NCBI RefSeq assembly: GCF_000143415.4
Contig: NW_003314261.1
Location: 6,887,973-6,951,972 of the forward strand
Length of the DNA stretch: 64,000 bases
DNA from: Selaginella moellendorffii
Taxonomy: Eukaryota > Streptophyta > Lycopodiopsida > Selaginellales > Selaginellaceae
Direction of reading: 5' to 3'
In this document: positions 54,979-64,000 of the stretch, in pieces
Layout of the letters: every line of letters begins with the position of its first letter
How positions within the stretch are numbered: position 1 is the stretch's first letter
Program-made: the position numbers and the translations under genes
The notes under the pieces: generated by a model
What the model was told of the DNA's origin: nothing
The model's database searches: none
The model's input: only the letters and a program-made list of their open reading frames with translations

Positions 54979-57626
54979 TCTATTATGATATCAAATCACT
55001 CATTTGGTTGTTAAGGGTTAGTCATGCTAAGTAATTTCTTTACCTTTGTCTTCTTTATAACTTGTCAATTGCAATTAAGAAGCTAAAACAAGGAATATAT
55101 TAATATTTATTTCAAGGCCATTTTATTTGTAAAGATTATAGATATCCATATTGAAAAAGTAACCCTTTATCAGTCCCTCTTGTGCTAGTAGAATTAATTA
55201 GGCATTTCGAATGTATTTAGACTGGATGAGCATAAGGATAGAATTCCTACATGCTATTAGCTAAGTATACATAGCATAGTAAAAAGTTCCTGTCTCGTTA
55301 TGTCTTGCATTAGCCAGTGATAAGAACCCTCGTATATTGAGACTATTCCCTCAATATTGCTAGATGATAACTTACCATGTCTGTCAAACACCCTCACTAT
55401 CATGTATTTTGTATTAGTTTCATTTCGGTCTCATATGCTATTTATAGAAAGTGTCTAAATTTGTTTATGTCCAAATTTGCAATCTAAGGATATTCTATAT
55501 TTAGTAAGTTTCAAGCTTGTCATAGAAATTTAACTCTTGGTACTAAGGGAACCTTGGGGTGAAAGTCTTCCTCTAAGGGGGGTTACGAGGGGTTCTAAAT
55601 GTATAGTAGGGATAGTGGGTATGTTGGGTATAATTGACTAACCTAAGGTTTAGTCTAGCTTTCGCTTGCGTACTTGTCCTTGTTTTACATCCCGGCTTGG
55701 GTTTAAGCCCAAGTTCCACACCATGCTAATTGGTGAAGTATCCATATCCTTGCATTAAGCCACCAGTATGCTAAAATAGTGCCAAACTCCATTTGGCTCC
55801 GTTTTACGTGCGAGTCTTGGCATTAGGATGCTGGATGCTCTAGGATTGTTCTAAGTCACTCTATACTCCTGTTTCTTCACTCCTTGGATTGTACATTCAG
55901 GAGTTACTCTGTGCTTTAGTACTTTCGCTCTTTGGCTCTAGGCTTAAGAGTTTGGCTCCATTCTTTTGTTCAGTGGCCAAGGGCCTTGAAATTTAGGTTT
56001 TGCACCACTGTCCTTGGACACATGCATGTGGCACGTGGCATGTGACATGTGGCACATAGACAGTTTAGGTTTTGCTTCATGGTTATCCTATAGTAAATCA
56101 CTATAGGATAAAGGGTAAAAACCATGTGTACTAGAGGATACGTTTTAGTGAGTACTATTCAATGAGATTGGGCAATTAGTCTTGTTGCATATGCAAAGAT
56201 GAAAATGATGATCCAAATGGGTATATGTTTGGGTACAAAAGCTTCACATATATCTTTGGGTATGAATTTTGGTTATCTTTTGTACCATATTATGTGCACT
56301 TGCTCTTGGGCTCATAAGATAGAATGCAATATTCTGTTTGCATGAGTTTGCACTTAGGCTCGTGAGTGAGACACATTAGCAATTCAAGGTTACATTTTGA
56401 GTTTGCAAGATGGATTTGAGGTATACCATTTTTGCATGAGTTTGCGCTTAGGCTCATGAGTAAGGCACATTAACAACTCAAGGTTACATTGTGTTAGCTA
56501 TTAATATAGGTATGTGGAAAGATAGATTGAAATTGTAGAAATGGATTGGGAAATATGAAAATTATCAAAGGTATATGAGTAATTTTGTCTTAATTTATCT
56601 TTAATTTTAAATACACAAGCTATTAAGATCCGGCCTTAAATAACAAAATAAAGCTTAGCCCTGCTCAAATTATACTAGAGGCATCCAATTGGATCCAGAT
56701 GGTTGCAATACAATGGTCAAAATTAACATTGGAAAATTAACTGATATGCAATATTGGAAAATTATGCTTATAAACCAGCTATCCCATTTATAAAGACTGC
56801 AGATGAGGTTTCAAGCATGCTGCTTTCCATGGATGATGCAACAGGGATGCCTTGCTAAATACAAAAAGCTGGAACCTATCACATGGGGATCAATGTACAT
56901 GGAATCAGTTCAGACCATATTGCCACTATGATTGCCAGGGATGTGAAGGAGGAATTGTTTGGCTCAATTCCTTATTCTAGTACATGCTGAACAATTTGGA
57001 CAAATACTGGCCAAACTCAAATTCGACATCATCAGACCACCTTGCCATATTCCTGTCCTTACTCACCACCAATCCATAGGTGATCCTCTAGATAGCTACT
57101 TTTCTATAAATCTGAGAATGGATGCAAGCAGCCACTATTGAGGTGGCAAAAAAACCTACCAACCCAGATTTAGAGTTCATCCCACACAACTACACTAAGA
57201 CAAACATATGTAAATTCATCCCAGTCTAATAGTAGAAGTCTCCAATGTTTTCAAGACGTGATGGTAATGAAAGTAATGGTGCTTTTTCACCTACACTATC
57301 TTCACAATGCATGCCAGTATGGTCACAAGGCTTACCACTGAATCAGAAATGTGATTACCATGATGGAAAAATGTCTACCAAGGTAACACTATAGAAGATT
57401 ATCACACCACCATCAATCTTTAAAACATTCGAAGCCAATGCAAGCTCAAATAAACAGAAGCTATGTAAGAGGCTTAGTGCAAGAAAACAGTGATAAATAA
57501 TTTCTATTTTCTTCTTCCATAATTGGCATCTATTGAAAATATTCTTGTGATTGCTCACATAGTGTACTCCACAGTATATCCATCATTTGATAAGGAGGAA
57601 ATGGCTTTTTGCACTGGATCATAACA
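54979..57626. other. AT-rich repetitive region, possibly including a Gypsy 5' LTR
   Basis: No genes. 56337-56398 and 56434-56495 are a direct repeat (TGCATGAGTTTGC, CTTAGGCTC, TGAGT, CAAGGTTACATT), period about 97 bp. The right end (ATAACA before the primer-binding site near 57627) fits an LTR end. I could not fix the LTR start. Confidence 0.45.
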
Positions 57627-58920
57627 TTGATATCAGAGAGGTTGGTTGTGATGGCTGACCAAGTTGAACGTTAGAATCCTATTGTCGATAGTGGTGCCGA
57701 AGATGGTGCCAACGGAGCTACAGAGGCTTGGACCATTCAAGATGTTGTTCATAAGCTAGGAGCCCTTAATTGAAATCAGCAAAAGATGCAAGACAAAATG
57801 TATGGTATGATGGATACCATGCATGAGTGTGTTGAGGCACTCGAGGCTAAACATGGTAGCGCTCTGAGTAAGCCTTCCTTGGTAGATTGACTCAAACTTT
57901 AAATTTTTTTCGGTGATAGTGGTGTGGACGAGTGTCTCGCTTGGCTAGCCAATGTGAAGAAGTTTTTGATTACTAGGGGAACTCCGGATGTAGAGGCTTT
58001 AGTGGCTGTTCCAATGGTTTTGCATGATGTGGGTCTTCGATGGTGGAATTGGCTTGAGGAGTCTCAGTTGTAGATAAGAAACCACCAATGTCTATCATGG
58101 ATGAGTTTGAGGTTGCTTTCTATTTATGTTTTACCCCTCACTACGATGTGGAGAATACTCACACAGAATTTCGACATTTCCAGTCAGAGAAAATGACACT
58201 TAGAAACTATATTGAGAAGCTTACTCGCTTGATTAGCCATGTTCCAACGAAAGATCTAGATCAGAACAAGTTCTACTTCATTGATGGCCTTTATAGTGAG
58301 AGGATATGGCAACACTTGTGTCATTCTTAGCCTACAAAGAGTTTGGAGGAGCTTTTTGATGCGGCTTGTCAACTTGACAATGACAAGCACAAATCTCACA
58401 AGTGTTTGTAGAGTCCTTTTGTCGAGAATCGTCATGATGATTGTTGTGAACACAAGGATAGGAACAAGCATCACAAGCTAAAGTCGCTAGTGATTACTTC
58501 GGATGCAAAGTGTCAAAGAAGCAGAAGTTCTTTGTGAAGAATTACAGACAAGATTGCCATCATTGTGGCAAGCTTGATTATTACAAAGCTAATTGTCCAT
58601 AGCTGAAGAACAAGTAGTAGAGCAAAAAGAATGGCCAATCTTTTACTGACAGTAAGTCAAATACTAAAAAGTTGCAAACTTTGTAGCATAAGGATGACGG
58701 AGATGACCATTCTAGTTGGAGAAATAGGCTTTCGATTGTTGCTCATCAACTCAACTGTGTGTGGAACAAAATGAAGCTTGAGGACACTCATGAATCAGCT
58801 TTAATGCTGAGGGGTATATTTTATGGCGGTCCAGTATGAATTTTACTAGATTGTGGGAGTGATGACAACTTTGTTTTGGCAAAATTTATTATGGAGCATG
58901 TCTGGTCACACAAAGAGTTC
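57627..58920 (+). mobile_element. Decayed Ty3/Gypsy retrotransposon gag-protease fragment
   Basis: A TTGATATCAGAGAGG stretch at 57627-57641 resembles the initiator-Met-tRNA primer-binding site with its TATCAGAG extension. Gag-like sequence follows (58088-58330: FEVAFYLCFTP, EKMTLRNYIEKLTRLISHVP). A CCHC knuckle at 58555-58596 reads CHHCGKLDYYKANC, with Tyr in place of the His. A retropepsin-like LLDCGSDDNFV lies near 58845. Several in-frame stops interrupt it. Polymerase and the 3' LTR are missing; the element ends just before the 59,000 locus. Confidence 0.75.
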
Positions 58921-58957
58921 TTCTATAGAGGGGCTGGGTAGTTTTTGAGCTGAGCTC

Positions 58958-58994
58958 AAGTCAATGAAAGTCAACGAAAGTCAAAGGAAGTCAA
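58958..58994. repeat. 10-bp periodic AAGTCAA repeats
   Basis: Four AAGTCAA units spaced exactly 10 bp apart (TTGAC cores on the minus strand, as in W-boxes). They lie about 460 bp beyond the 3' end of the ParB/methyltransferase-like gene, at the edge of the Gypsy fragment. Confidence 0.7.
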
Positions 58995-59031
58995 TACAAT
59001 CCCCTAACTAGCGAAAGTTTAATGGCACTAC

Positions 59032-59130
59032 CTTAGTTCGTCCCGAACCAAGAATTTTTAACATAAAATCTAGGTGTTTAAGGTATTCCATAAGCTCATG
59101 TAGATTATTGGTTCGACATGAACTAATCTT
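59032..59130. repeat. Two GGTTCG/GAACC-type palindromes beyond the gene 3' end
   Basis: 59032-59052 is CTTAGTTCG-TCC-CGAACCAAG (9-nt arms, one mismatch). 59101-59130 contains TTGGTTC-GACAT-GAACTAA with extended, imperfect arms. Both carry the same GTTC/GAAC core as the six palindromes at 63200-63727. Confidence 0.7.
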
Positions 59131-59452
59131 TTAGTCTACAAAAAAAGAAAATAATATATTAAACAATATAATTTATATTAAAATCAGAATATATTCAATC
59201 TTCTTCTGCTTCCATATCCAGAAAAGTAGAAATGGGTATAGTGGAATGCTCCTTCACTATAGGCTCGTGTTGTATGTAATGTTGTGCCATACGTTCAGCA
59301 TAAATAGGTAAGTGGAATTGACTTTGGTCCATATGATCATCCATATCATCAAGATCAAGCGTGTGGACTGAAACACTGTGTGTGATAAGTGTAGACCTAA
59401 TAAAATAGAAACATTTGAGAATAAATATTATAGATTATTTCAAGCACTAACA

Positions 59453-62400
59453 TCACCTGTCGCAAAATCTCCTAAGAATGTCCTCAAAGGCACCCTCCTT
59501 CTCAAGTGCAAAAACCGCTCGGCCTGTCTCTTTTGCTGCCTGCACCATTGATCCAAATCCTATTGTAGCATCAAGCACAATCCCCTTTGGCGGACAAAAT
59601 AACTCCAACAAGATTTGCATGGCCGTGACCGAACGATGTCGATAACCAGGGAACGCTGGGTGAAGAACGTCCGAGTCAATCACATTTGGGATGATGTCTG
59701 TAGAGCTGTCATATCCTGGTAAAGCAAGAGCAGCACGCTCGTCAGCTCGTGTGGCATTACGCCGGTTCCCAATGTGGCATAGAGCATGGTAGTTCCAGGA
59801 ATAAATCTGGAAAAAAAAAATAGAATAGAGTTAATTTATAAATAAAGAAGTCACACACCTTTCGCGTCTGCCTGCTAGTGCCTTTTGTGTCCACCGCCAT
59901 ACTCGAAAGAAGGCAGCCAGATGAAAACTCAACAAATCCATCATCGTTGTCAGCCAAGTGTGCGAGAAGGCCTTCCCACATTGGAGAGCGAGGAAGGATC
60001 ATGACAACCACACCCTCGTATGTCATGAAGCTGCTCGCAACCTTTAAGGCTTGGGAAATGTGTTGGGCCTGCAACACATTCCATGACGGAGTATCCCCCT
60101 GTGGTGGTGCCATCCCATCGGGAAGATCAAAAAAGATGAAATCGATCTTCCCATAAGGTGTGAGCTGACCCAAACCATGGATCCACCGATCAAGCATGTA
60201 GAGCTCCCGACTAGTAGCATCTAAAAGCTGTGTGTAATCCCCAATGAGAATAGCAACTTCCCCAACACTGGCCGTTGGGGATAGAGGGCGAACCTGAAAA
60301 TCAATTATTAGAACTAAAAGTTGAAGATAAAATTCATGCTTACTAACCTGTTTATGCATCGCTGCAGAGGAGAGCTCTTCTAGGTCGTCATCTGTAGCCG
60401 TAGGGAGGGATGGGAAGAATGTCTTAGTCCGCCGAAAAGACTGATGGCTACTCTCTGCAACATCTATAAAAAAAAAAGTGAAGTCAAGAATGAATAAAAG
60501 AATGTTCCAAATCAAAGTCCTTACTCTCATGAAAGGTTTCATGACGGCCCCTTCGGGGGTTGCGAGGAGCAGGTACTGGAATCTCTTGTGCTGGAATTTC
60601 CTGTACAATTTCCTCTGGTTCAACAGTATTTGGATTTGGCATCTTCTGAATGGTTTCCTGAGTGCTGACTTCTAGGTTTAGTTGTTGAACTTCAACAATG
60701 TCGTTATCACAGTCAGAAAGAGCCTCTGGAAAATAAGAATATAACTCAAGGTTAATATTTCCTAGCTAAGTGCTGAGTTTCAAGTGAACCTGGATGACAT
60801 TCAAGGTAGAGATCTAGCTCGAAGTCCGATGTTGGCATCTGCTCCACGAGTTCAAGGTACCACGGGCATAGCTCCCTCTCATGTGTACAAGGACAGTAGA
60901 ACTCTGGCTCATACATCCCAAGCTTCTTGCCTCTAGTCAGGAGCTTCTGCAAAACACCGGTTGTGTATACCGGTGCGCCGGGGCTATATTTTAAATATCT
61001 ACAAAGTAAAACAAAAATATAAATACCAATATATAAATGAGAATTGAAAAAATACCTGTAAACCATGCGCCTCGCAAGAAATGGTTGTCCTGGTTGGTTC
61101 TTGAACTCAGCCGAACTCGTCCCACCACGTGGAAGCCAACCATTCCCTAGCTCCGCAAGACAAGCACGAATATATTCTTCGAGAGTGATACCTGTGCGGG
61201 GTGCTGGAAAGAAACTTCTCATCCCAGACTTGTAGCATCTCCTCACCAGCGGCAATACTCTGAGAAATGTACGCCTTCTCCTTCATCACCTTCTCCATCC
61301 TTATCTCGCAGCGTTTTTCGTTATTTCGCAGCCAAGTGTTGAGAAGTTCCAAGCAGACACTTTGTTCAGCAAAGGACATTTTACTCTTAGAGATGTTGTA
61401 AATGAGTTCCTCTGGTGCTTTACCAGTTCCTACACACACAAAGAGTTATGAAATGTTCACAAATTTTATAAGAACTTACGAACGCAAGAACAAATCTCGG
61501 CAATGCTATCAAGCCATTCTTGCCCGCGTCGTATGTCTGCAATCAAGAGCAACTTTTTCACCTTTGTTCTCTTCGTATTCAAAATTCGCTGCTCAATCGC
61601 ATGCCACTCCATCTCCTTCTGCTGCTCGTCCCCTCGAGCATTTTTAAAGAATGACGCTCTTTCTCCTTTGATTATGGGCTGCAAGAAACATTATGTAAGT
61701 TGATACATACTTCAATAATAATTTACCTTCGCCCAGACAGCAACTAGAAAATCAAGTGGCAGTTGGTACCAAGTCTGCAATTCTTGGCCTATCCTAGCTC
61801 CTAGCTTCACTCGAATTGCTTCAAATACCTCATGATTGTACAACGTTTGGACCTCCTCTAGCGAGAGCATGCCCATAAACCGAAGGTGCTCAATGTCATG
61901 TACCAATGTATGAGCTTGAAACGCAAATTGGTTTAGCCTGCAAAAACACGATATTAGCTAAGTTTACAAAAAATAAATTCTTACATGTTGATCTTATGGC
62001 ATGCCATGTTGAGCTTCACAGTGTGCTCCCGAGTCATTGGTTCAACAAGTGTGACTAGAACACTAATGTGTCGTTCTTCGTCATCTCGGAACTTCTCTTG
62101 AATGCACTTCCAAAATGCCAGCCACCTATGGTTTCCATCGATCACCCAAAAGAGCTTTCCAATGAACCCTGCTGTCTCCACATGTTGTCCTAAGAATCCA
62201 TCAAACTCACGAGACTTTCGCAGCCATATAGGATCCCATTTTTCCTCAAGTTCAGTAGTCACTGACTCTGTCCGGCCGGTTCCAGGGAAAGTTGGTGAAA
62301 CGATGAAGGTACCAGCTGTGCTCCCAAACCCGACCTCGGCAAAGGAGCTGTAGATAGCCATGTTGAGGTCGTAAGCTGAGCGCACCCAATGGCTTTGAAC

Positions 62401-63052
62401 CAATCGGCACAAAGGAACTAGAAATCGATGAGGGCCATTCCACGCCATTTCCTGTAACACTTTACTGACTGTCCGTTCTTGAGCTTGGATAATTGTGTCC
62501 CGAACACGATCATTCAAGATGGTGTCAGAATCATGCATGCATAATCCCTCACCACCATTAGCTCCCCCTGCACCACCAGCCTGAGGAGCAGTAGGAGCAG
62601 CTACCATGCCCCCAGTAGCCTCTGTAGTAGATCCACCTACAACGCTACCAATAACGTCCTCAGCTGGTTCATTGACCTGGCCGCGAGCAGCCTCAGCAAC
62701 CGAAGGCATAGCACCCCCACCACCGCCAACATCAGATGCAAGTACCCCACCACCAGTACCCGCAGCCTCAGGAACACCAGTACCAACAGCCTCAATAACA
62801 CCAACATCGATTTGAGTGTTCATCTCAACATCCACGTCATTGTTATACTCATCGTTGCCTCCAGCATGACTAGCCGAAACTTCATTAGATACTTGAGATG
62901 AATCTCCACTCAATCGGCCAAGCCCACAGCGATCAAGGCGGCTGCCTTTTCCTGGAGATCGAGACCATTGAGGTTGGCCTCGGCGCTTCCTCTAAAATAA
63001 AAAGCAAAACTATTAAAACATCTAACTTGTAATGTAAAGCAAACCTGTGGCA
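59453..63052 (-). CDS. ParB-like domain fused to beta-class DNA methyltransferase-like domain
   Basis: Eleven exons: 63052-63044, 62991-61985, 61937-61727, 61678-61480, 61429-61247, 61203-61056, 60998-60790, 60725-60525, 60463-60348, 60293-59859 and 59806-59453. The sum is 3072 nt with every joint in frame, predicting 1,023 residues. The N-terminus is basic (MPQRKRRGQPQWSRSPGKGS), then acidic and Gly/Ala-rich. Near residue 288 the sequence FWVIDGNHRWLAFW, followed by HISVLVTLVEP, fits the ParB/sulfiredoxin nucleotide-handling fold. The middle is helical and charged. Residues 762-1023 look like a beta-class N4/N6 DNA methyltransferase: ILIGDYTQLL, then KIDFIFFDLPDG (motif IV position). HPAF, an amphipathic helix and GIVLDATIGFGSMVQAAKET (motif I, SAM binding) follow. 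Key motifs deviate from DPPY and GSG. Intron 5 is only 43 bp. Function is inferred. Confidence 0.82.
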
Positions 63053-63199
63053 TTTGAAGTTCAAGTCCCTTTTTGGAAGTTTCAAGCAGTCAAGCTTGAT
63101 TTATATCTGCTCTCACAAGAAAAGTTTGTAAGTAAAAGATGTGAAAAATAGATTGTAAACTACAAGAAATGCAAAGGAAAAAAACATAAGTCACTGGGA

Positions 63200-63727
63200 G
63201 AGGTTGGTTCGCGCGAGAACTAACCTCACCCTACCTCTCAAGAAAAAGGAAAAACACAACAAGAATACGGGAGAGGTCGGTTCGCGCAAGAACCGACATC
63301 TTCCACCCTCTAATTTTCACATGAAATGCCCCATCAAGTCAATGAAATAAAAAAAAAAACCTTGAAGATGTCGGTTCGCACAAGAACCGACATTTCAATC
63401 TTTCTCTGTTTTCTAAAATATAGAAATCTCACCACTAGAAACATGAAAAAAATCAAGAAAGCTCGCTTCTAGAAAAAATGAAGGTGGGGAGACGTCGGTT
63501 CGCGCGCGAACCGATCTTTCCCACCCCTTCAACAAGGAAAAAAAAAAAAAAACGAGGTAGAGATGGGCAAAAAGCTAAATAGAAAATGAAATAGAATGCT
63601 AGGAGATGTCGGTTCGCACAAGAACCGACATCTCTATCCCTCAAGAGAAAACAAAAGTTGAGAAAATAGAAACTTCTAATGGAAGAAAGAAAGTGAGGAG
63701 ACGTCGGTTTGCGCGCGAACCGACCTT
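63200..63727. promoter_or_regulatory. Array of six 28-bp palindromes upstream of the ParB/methyltransferase-like gene
   Basis: Six palindromes at 63200-63227, 63273-63300, 63367-63394, 63491-63518, 63605-63632 and 63700-63727. Each has an 11-nt arm (consensus GAYGTCGGTTC), a 6-nt loop (GCGCGA, GCGCAA, GCACAA, GCGCGC, GCACAA, GCGCGC) and the reverse-complement arm GAACCGACRTC. The fifth has perfect arms; the others have one or two mismatches. Start-to-start spacing is 73-124 bp. They lie 148-675 bp upstream of the ATG. Spacers are purine-rich and dissimilar, so the palindrome itself is what is conserved. Confidence 0.9.
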
Positions 63728-63781
63728 CTCAAGGAAGCATACCTTGTTTGAGGAGCGTCTTGAAGCACATTGCTTGATTGA

Positions 63782-63842
63782 AGTGCCTTTCTCTCGCCCT
63801 TCCCTGCTCAAGCGCGCCTTTCTTTCGCCCTTTGCTGCTCAA
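63782..63842. repeat. Short tandem repeat (about 31 bp x 2)
   Basis: GCCTTTCTCTCGCCCTTCCC-TGCTCAA is followed by GCCTTTCTTTCGCCCTTTGC-TGCTCAA. Pyrimidine-rich in the plus strand, upstream of the palindrome array. Confidence 0.75.
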
Positions 63843-63862
63843 ACCCTAGGCGTAAAACCCTA
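63841..63862. promoter_or_regulatory. Two telo-box-like AAACCCTA motifs
   Basis: AAACCCTA at 63841-63848 and again at 63855-63862. Possible plant promoter elements upstream of the ParB/methyltransferase-like gene, or of a gene beyond the window. 63863-64000 shows no gene. Confidence 0.35.
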
Positions 63863-64000
63863 AAAATCAACGGACGCGATCAACAGTCACGATCAATGGC
63901 CATGATTTTCATTCTCTTTGATGGTGATCAATGGACACAATCATTCAATGCTTTAGATATTAAGATATGTATAATTGATTGTGAGAGGAATAATAATGTT

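Noticed and set aside
63200-63727. Palindrome array as a CRISPR array or tRNA T-arm cluster
   Set aside because: Spacer lengths vary (45-96 bp), arms are not identical, and the host is eukaryotic. GGTTCG resembles a tRNA B-box, but the 11-nt arms and 6-nt loop do not fit a T-arm and no acceptor or anticodon stems are present.

Overview
The window is nuclear DNA of a land plant. Its genes carry short GT-AG introns (mostly about 45-110 bp), and its gene families are plant ones: HAK/KUP K+ transporters, class III peroxidases, NAC, NPH3, OVATE and intron-less PLS-type PPR genes. Compact gene islands separated by AT-rich retrotransposon debris suggest a lycophyte such as Selaginella; that assignment is inference. 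All exon models were built by hand from splice signals and checked for reading-frame closure.

1-21,600 is a rearranged tandem cluster. It starts with the 5' part of a HAK/KUP transporter (minus). A tandem duplication of about 7.8 kb follows (copy A 3,162-10,958; copy B 10,959-about 19,000). Each copy has the 3' half of a small Lys-rich gene, a class III peroxidase, an F-box/HAK relic, an acidic single-pass membrane-protein gene, a small HAK/peroxidase chimera and an F-box gene. The cluster ends in a complete second HAK/KUP gene. The duplication breakpoints lie inside the Lys-rich gene intron and the last HAK exon. Copy A therefore ends in a truncated HAK and copy B begins with a truncated Lys-rich gene. 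Two micro-inversions can be dated against the duplication.

21,700-48,900 is an ordinary gene-rich island: NAC factor (-), NPH3/BTB protein (-), P-loop kinase-like protein (-), two PPR genes (+), PiT phosphate transporter (-), PUS1/TruA-type pseudouridine synthase (+), class I histone deacetylase (-), OVATE protein (-), mitochondrial-type aldehyde dehydrogenase (-) and an F-box protein (+).

49,000-59,400 is AT-rich and TE-rich. It holds a decayed Copia element (-) with LTR remnants, a decayed Gypsy gag-protease fragment (+), and a relic of one exon of the unusual gene described next.

59,453-63,052 (-) is the most unusual locus. An intact 11-exon gene (1,023 codons predicted) encodes a ParB/sulfiredoxin-like domain (DGNHRW) followed by a C-terminal region with the layout of a beta-class DNA amino-methyltransferase (motif IV before motif I), with altered motifs. 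The domain pairing resembles phage and bacterial ParB-methylase fusions. Its upstream region carries six regularly built 28-bp palindromes (11-nt arms, 6-nt loop, core GGTTCG/GAACC). Two related palindromes lie beyond the 3' end. The gene plus bracketing palindromes could be a captured bacterial-type modification module, a self-regulated locus or a mobile unit.
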